Assembly (NCBI RefSeq): GCF_900182745.1
Contig: NZ_FXTY01000006.1
Span: forward strand, 124,001 to 188,000
Length of the DNA stretch: 64,000 nt
Reading direction: 5' to 3'
Source: Shimia sagamensis
GTDB lineage: Bacteria; Pseudomonadota; Alphaproteobacteria; Rhodobacterales; Rhodobacteraceae
A model generated the notes under the pieces. It was not told the DNA's origin. It was given only the letters and a program-made list of their open reading frames with translations, and made no database searches. Each line of letters starts with the position of its first letter. Positions within the stretch are counted from its first letter, which is position 1. Made by a program: the position numbers and the translations under genes. Shown here piece after piece: positions 61,128 to 64,000 of this stretch.

Positions 61128-61988
61128 TTAACCGCCCAATCCATGGCTCCTGTCGTAACCGTTGATCGAAGGCGACCTCCAGCCTTCCAAGGCGCCCTCT
61201 TCAGGCGCAAACACCTCAACCAAAAGCGGGTAACACGCCGCTGTGTCCGAGCTGTGCTCACTGGAACAATCGCCCCCCGGACAGGCGCTTAACGCCCCCA
61301 AAAGATCAATCTCAGCAAAGAACTCCAGATAGTCCCCCGGCCTTACCGGACTGGCTTTCATGAAGTATTGCCCGGTGTCTCGTGTGAAGCCTGTGCACAT
61401 AAAAACATTAAGAACATCATGCACATAGGGCTCTGCCTCGTGCGGCGGCATGCCCGTGTGTGCCGCCAAAGCGCGCGTCAGATTGGAGTGGCAGCAGTAG
61501 TGGTACTGATCCCCACTCAAAAGGTTACCAGTATAGGGATCGCAACGCGTCCCAATGACGTCATGCACCGACCCACCATAGCCATCAATACCGTACCAGC
61601 CCAAAGTATCGTGCACGATGGTCGCCATGGGCCGCAAGGTTGGCAAGCAGGTCCACATCCGCTCCCCCGAGGTAATGTGGGTGCCGTGCAAAGCCCTTGT
61701 TTTACCTGAGAAAAATCGCTCCCTCAGGTCTTTTGAATTCCACAGATTCAGGTCTCCAACCTGCGGTCCTTCCACTGACGAAATCCGAAAAAACTGTCCC
61801 GCAGGTACCTCAAAACACCGCGCATCCCGCGCCGGTATCAGCACCTCATCGATCTTTCGAGCGGTCTCACGCGCCGCCTGATACAACGCCACTGGCGCCT
61901 CTGGCAGCGTCTCATTGGGATAGCAGATCACCGGCTTGATTGCACGGCGGTCATCTGCATCGGCGGGGGGCAAAGGCATGTCTGTCAT
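61128..61988 (-). CDS. DUF1989 (urea carboxylase-associated) family protein
   Basis: This 286-residue protein contains 'ARCFEVPAGQFFRISSVEGPQVGDLNLWNS', 'TLGWYGIDGYGGSVHDVIGTRCDPY' and 'YHYCCHSNL', characteristic of DUF1989, with several conserved Cys and His that suggest metal binding. Relatives are often encoded with urea carboxylase or amino-acid transport genes, but none are adjacent here. The ATG at 61988 with AGGA is preferred to a TTG upstream. A Cys-rich segment 'CPGGDCSSEH' lies near residue 245. Confidence 0.85.
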   Translation of the reverse strand: MTDMPLPPADADDRRAIKPVICYPNETLPEAPVALYQAARETARKIDEVLIPARDARCFEVPAGQFFRISSVEGPQVGDLNLWNSKDLRERFFSGKTRALHGTHITSGERMWTCLPTLRPMATIVHDTLGWYGIDGYGGSVHDVIGTRCDPYTGNLLSGDQYHYCCHSNLTRALAAHTGMPPHEAEPYVHDVLNVFMCTGFTRDTGQYFMKASPVRPGDYLEFFAEIDLLGALSACPGGDCSSEHSSDTAACYPLLVEVFAPEEGALEGWRSPSINGYDRSHGLGG

Positions 61989-62037
61989 ACCCCGATCCTG
62001 CCCCCGACCTACACGCTCTTGCAATGCAAAAATCGTG

Positions 62038-62472
62038 TTATTTCACAGTGATGGTAATCACCTCAGACACAACCGGTGGGTTATGTGGCACATGAAATTC
62101 GTCCCCCAAAACCAGCTGCAACGTGTGTGTCCCCGCAGGCAGATCCAACGTTACCTCGGTCTGACCACCGCCAAAATGCTTGTGATTGTCATCGGTTGGC
62201 ACGCCATTCTCCATCAATTCCGCATCCTCAGCGCCCTCACCAAGCGGCGGGCGGTTGATAAAAATGTGATGGTGTCCAGTATTCTCTTTCTCTGTTCCAG
62301 CAGGCGCAACCCCCATGCCAGACAGACCAAAGTTCACCACAAACGGTGCTTCTACGGAATCGCCGTCACTGAGATTTATGAAGTAGACCGTCGCTCCATC
62401 AGGCGACGACGTGTCCCCTGCAAAAACCTGAGAACTCAGCATAATTGCCAAAGCAGCTACAAATTTCTTCAT
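62038..62472 (-). CDS. Secreted DUF4399-domain protein
   Basis: This 144-residue protein has a signal peptide (about residues 1-18, 'SSQVFA'). The DUF4399 domain is rich in His: 'GHHHIFINRPPLGEG' and 'DDNHKHFGGGQTEVTLDLPAGTHTLQLVLGDEFHVPH'. The His clusters suggest metal binding; no function is established that I know of. GGAGG precedes the ATG at 62472. Confidence 0.88.
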   Translation of the reverse strand: MKKFVAALAIMLSSQVFAGDTSSPDGATVYFINLSDGDSVEAPFVVNFGLSGMGVAPAGTEKENTGHHHIFINRPPLGEGAEDAELMENGVPTDDNHKHFGGGQTEVTLDLPAGTHTLQLVLGDEFHVPHNPPVVSEVITITVK

Positions 62473-62530
62473 CACGTTTCCTCCGAACTCATTAACAATA
62501 CTCAGAGGATAACACACATCCCTTAGCTAT

Positions 62531-64000
62531 CTAAACGCTCCGCCCTGCAGCCCGCCCGGAGAAGATACACCCGCCGAGAAACGTACCTTCCAGGGCGTTG
62601 TACCCATGGTACCCGCCACCGCCAAAGCCCGCGACCTCTCCCGCGGCAAACAGCCCCTCAAACGCACTGCCATCCGGCCGCAACACTTGCCCGGTGACAT
62701 CTGTGTGCAGCCCACCCAAAGACTTCCGCGTCAGAATGTTCAACCGCACCGCAATCAACGGCCCGTTTTTCGGATCCAGAATGTGGTGTGGCTTCGCCGT
62801 ACGGATCAACCGATCTCCACGATAGTTGCGTGCCCCACGAATGGCCGTCACTTGCGCATCCTTGCAATATTCATTGTCAATCTGCGCATCCCGCGCCGTG
62901 ATCTGAGATCGAATTTTCTCAATATTCACAGGTACATCTGGTGTGACGTTATTCATTCCGGCAACCAACTCCTCCAACGAGTTGGCCACCACAAAATCCT
63001 CACCGTGCTCTTTGAACGCCTCAACAGGCCCCGGCGCACCTTTGTTCATCACACGTCTCTTTAGCACCTCTGACCACTTGCCAGAGGTCAGGTCGGGGTT
63101 CTGCTCAGAGCCAGATAAGGCAAACTCTTTCTCGATGATCTTCTGGGTCAGGATGAACCAGCTATGCTCATGCCCGGTCGACAAAATTCGCTTCAGAGTG
63201 CCAAGGCTGTCAAACCCCGGTAAATACGGCGCTTCCATGCGCTCCCCTAAAGCATCAAACCACATCGAGCTTGGTCCCGGCAAAATGCGAATGCCATGAT
63301 TGGGCCAAATCGGATCCCAATTCGCCAGCCCTTCGGTGTAGTGCCACATCCGATCGCCATTGATGATTCCAGCCCCGGCCCCTTCGGCCACCCGCTGCAT
63401 CTGACCATCCACATAATCCGGCACACCGGCCACCATGCGCTCAGGTGCTTTGCCCAGCCTGTCTTCCGGCCAATAGCCCCGCACCATGTCATGATCGCCG
63501 CCAATCCCCCCGGAGGTGATCACCACCGCCTCCGCGCGATGTTCGAAGTCGCCAACAACCTCTCTGGACGTGGATTGCCCACGATCCGCAGAGTCATCAG
63601 ACAACACCTGCCCTCGCACACCTTTTACAACGCCGTTTTCCACAATTAAATCAGCGACCTTATGCCGAAACGCCAATTCAACTTTCCCACCGGACACATG
63701 CTCCCGTACCAGCCTTTCAAATGGCGACACAACGCCCGGCCCCGTGCCCCAGGTGATGTGAAACCGCGGCACCGAGTTGCCATGCCCATGCGCCATCTCA
63801 CCACCGCGCTCAGCCCAGCCCACAATCGGGAACCAGCGCATGCCGATACTTTGTAGCCATGCGCGCATCTCACCCGAAGCAAACTCCAGATAAGCTTCCG
63901 CCACCTTGCGTGGATTGGCATCCTCTGGTCGGTCAAACTGTGCAGAGCCCATCCAATCGGCTCGAGCCAACTCCGGGCTGTCTTTGATGCCCATGCGCCG
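62531..64000 (-). CDS. FAD-binding dehydrogenase (5' end outside window)
   Basis: The frame is open to the window edge, so at least 489 C-terminal residues are present and the N-terminal GxGxxG dinucleotide fold is missing. The remainder matches the FAD-binding dehydrogenase group of the succinate dehydrogenase/fumarate reductase and 3-ketosteroid dehydrogenase superfamily. It shows 'AVVITSGGIGGDHDMVRGYWP', 'KSLGGLHTDVTGQVLRPDGSAFEGLFAAGEVAGFGGGGYHGYNALEG' and 'GGCIFSGRAAG' at the C-terminal FAD site. The substrate is unknown. Confidence 0.88.
   Translation of the reverse strand, partial: RRMGIKDSPELARADWMGSAQFDRPEDANPRKVAEAYLEFASGEMRAWLQSIGMRWFPIVGWAERGGEMAHGHGNSVPRFHITWGTGPGVVSPFERLVREHVSGGKVELAFRHKVADLIVENGVVKGVRGQVLSDDSADRGQSTSREVVGDFEHRAEAVVITSGGIGGDHDMVRGYWPEDRLGKAPERMVAGVPDYVDGQMQRVAEGAGAGIINGDRMWHYTEGLANWDPIWPNHGIRILPGPSSMWFDALGERMEAPYLPGFDSLGTLKRILSTGHEHSWFILTQKIIEKEFALSGSEQNPDLTSGKWSEVLKRRVMNKGAPGPVEAFKEHGEDFVVANSLEELVAGMNNVTPDVPVNIEKIRSQITARDAQIDNEYCKDAQVTAIRGARNYRGDRLIRTAKPHHILDPKNGPLIAVRLNILTRKSLGGLHTDVTGQVLRPDGSAFEGLFAAGEVAGFGGGGYHGYNALEGTFLGGCIFSGRAAGRSV

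Noticed and set aside
1..64000. CRISPR arrays, tRNA and rRNA genes, prophage or conjugation genes
   Set aside because: No regularly spaced long repeats, no cloverleaf-like or rRNA-like sequence and no phage or transfer proteins were seen when reading both strands.

Overview
The window is a typical chromosomal stretch of a marine alphaproteobacterium, most probably a Rhodobacterales (roseobacter-clade) organism. The evidence is the mreC-mreD-PBP2-rodA order, the ethylmalonyl-CoA pathway genes (crotonyl-CoA carboxylase/reductase and ethylmalonyl-CoA mutase), an HvrA/H-NS-type protein, the GlnD-MurJ pair, a GC-rich composition, frequent 1-8 bp start/stop overlaps, and many family-level protein matches. 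It reads as core genome with one small accessory scar (about 41.2-42.7 kb). I saw no rRNA, tRNA, CRISPR array or prophage.

Layout. 1-4.3 kb: elongasome operon mreC (cut by the window edge), mreD, mrdA and rodA. 4.3-9.5 kb: a LysR regulator divergent from a VOC protein/GhrA pair, then SseB and uracil-DNA glycosylase genes divergent from an ArsR-permease operon with two visible operators. 9.8-14.4 kb: surface polysaccharide genes (KpsT-like ATPase, KpsE-like protein, kdsA, phosphomannomutase). 14.7-15.9 kb: ECF sigma/anti-sigma pair. 16-21 kb, minus strand: secreted rhodanese, chemoreceptor, SoxC-like sulfite dehydrogenase and dihaem cytochrome c. 21-33 kb: housekeeping genes (M3 peptidase, membrane-anchored ThiF/MoeB protein, dut, coaBC, ChaN, cobU and a probable cobC, a GST with a metal-binding tail, comM, gshB, yraN, rsmI). 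33-39 kb: lpoA-like, glnD, murJ, hdeD. 39-43 kb: a rhomboid homologue without catalytic residues, trpS, a decayed IS1595-type transposase, GNAT. 43-48 kb: BCCT transporter with a translationally coupled 30-residue membrane peptide, a VOC protein, PhoX with a double Pho box. 48-56 kb: SDR, helicase, solute-binding protein, ccr, acyltransferase, ecm. 56-64 kb: H-NS-like protein, deoD, esterase, an unassigned outer-membrane protein, HNH endonuclease, DUF1989 and DUF4399 proteins, and an FAD dehydrogenase cut by the window end.

Connections. Cell-wall elongation genes occur in two blocks (mre/mrd/rod and lpoA/murJ). KdsA and phosphomannomutase supply sugars for LPS or capsule next to export genes. 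The B12 genes cobU/cobC plausibly support the B12-dependent ethylmalonyl-CoA mutase, which acts in the same pathway as Ccr. The rhodanese, chemoreceptor and sulfite dehydrogenase may form a sulfur-sensing and sulfur-oxidising neighbourhood.

The observations most worth following are the 30-residue peptide overlapping the BCCT gene, two intergenic copies of an 11-bp-periodic repeat, the four-unit Pho box, the twin ArsR operators on an apparently leaderless gene, the catalytically dead rhomboid and the GST-YHS-like fusion. Everything here comes from reading the sequence; no database or structure search was run.
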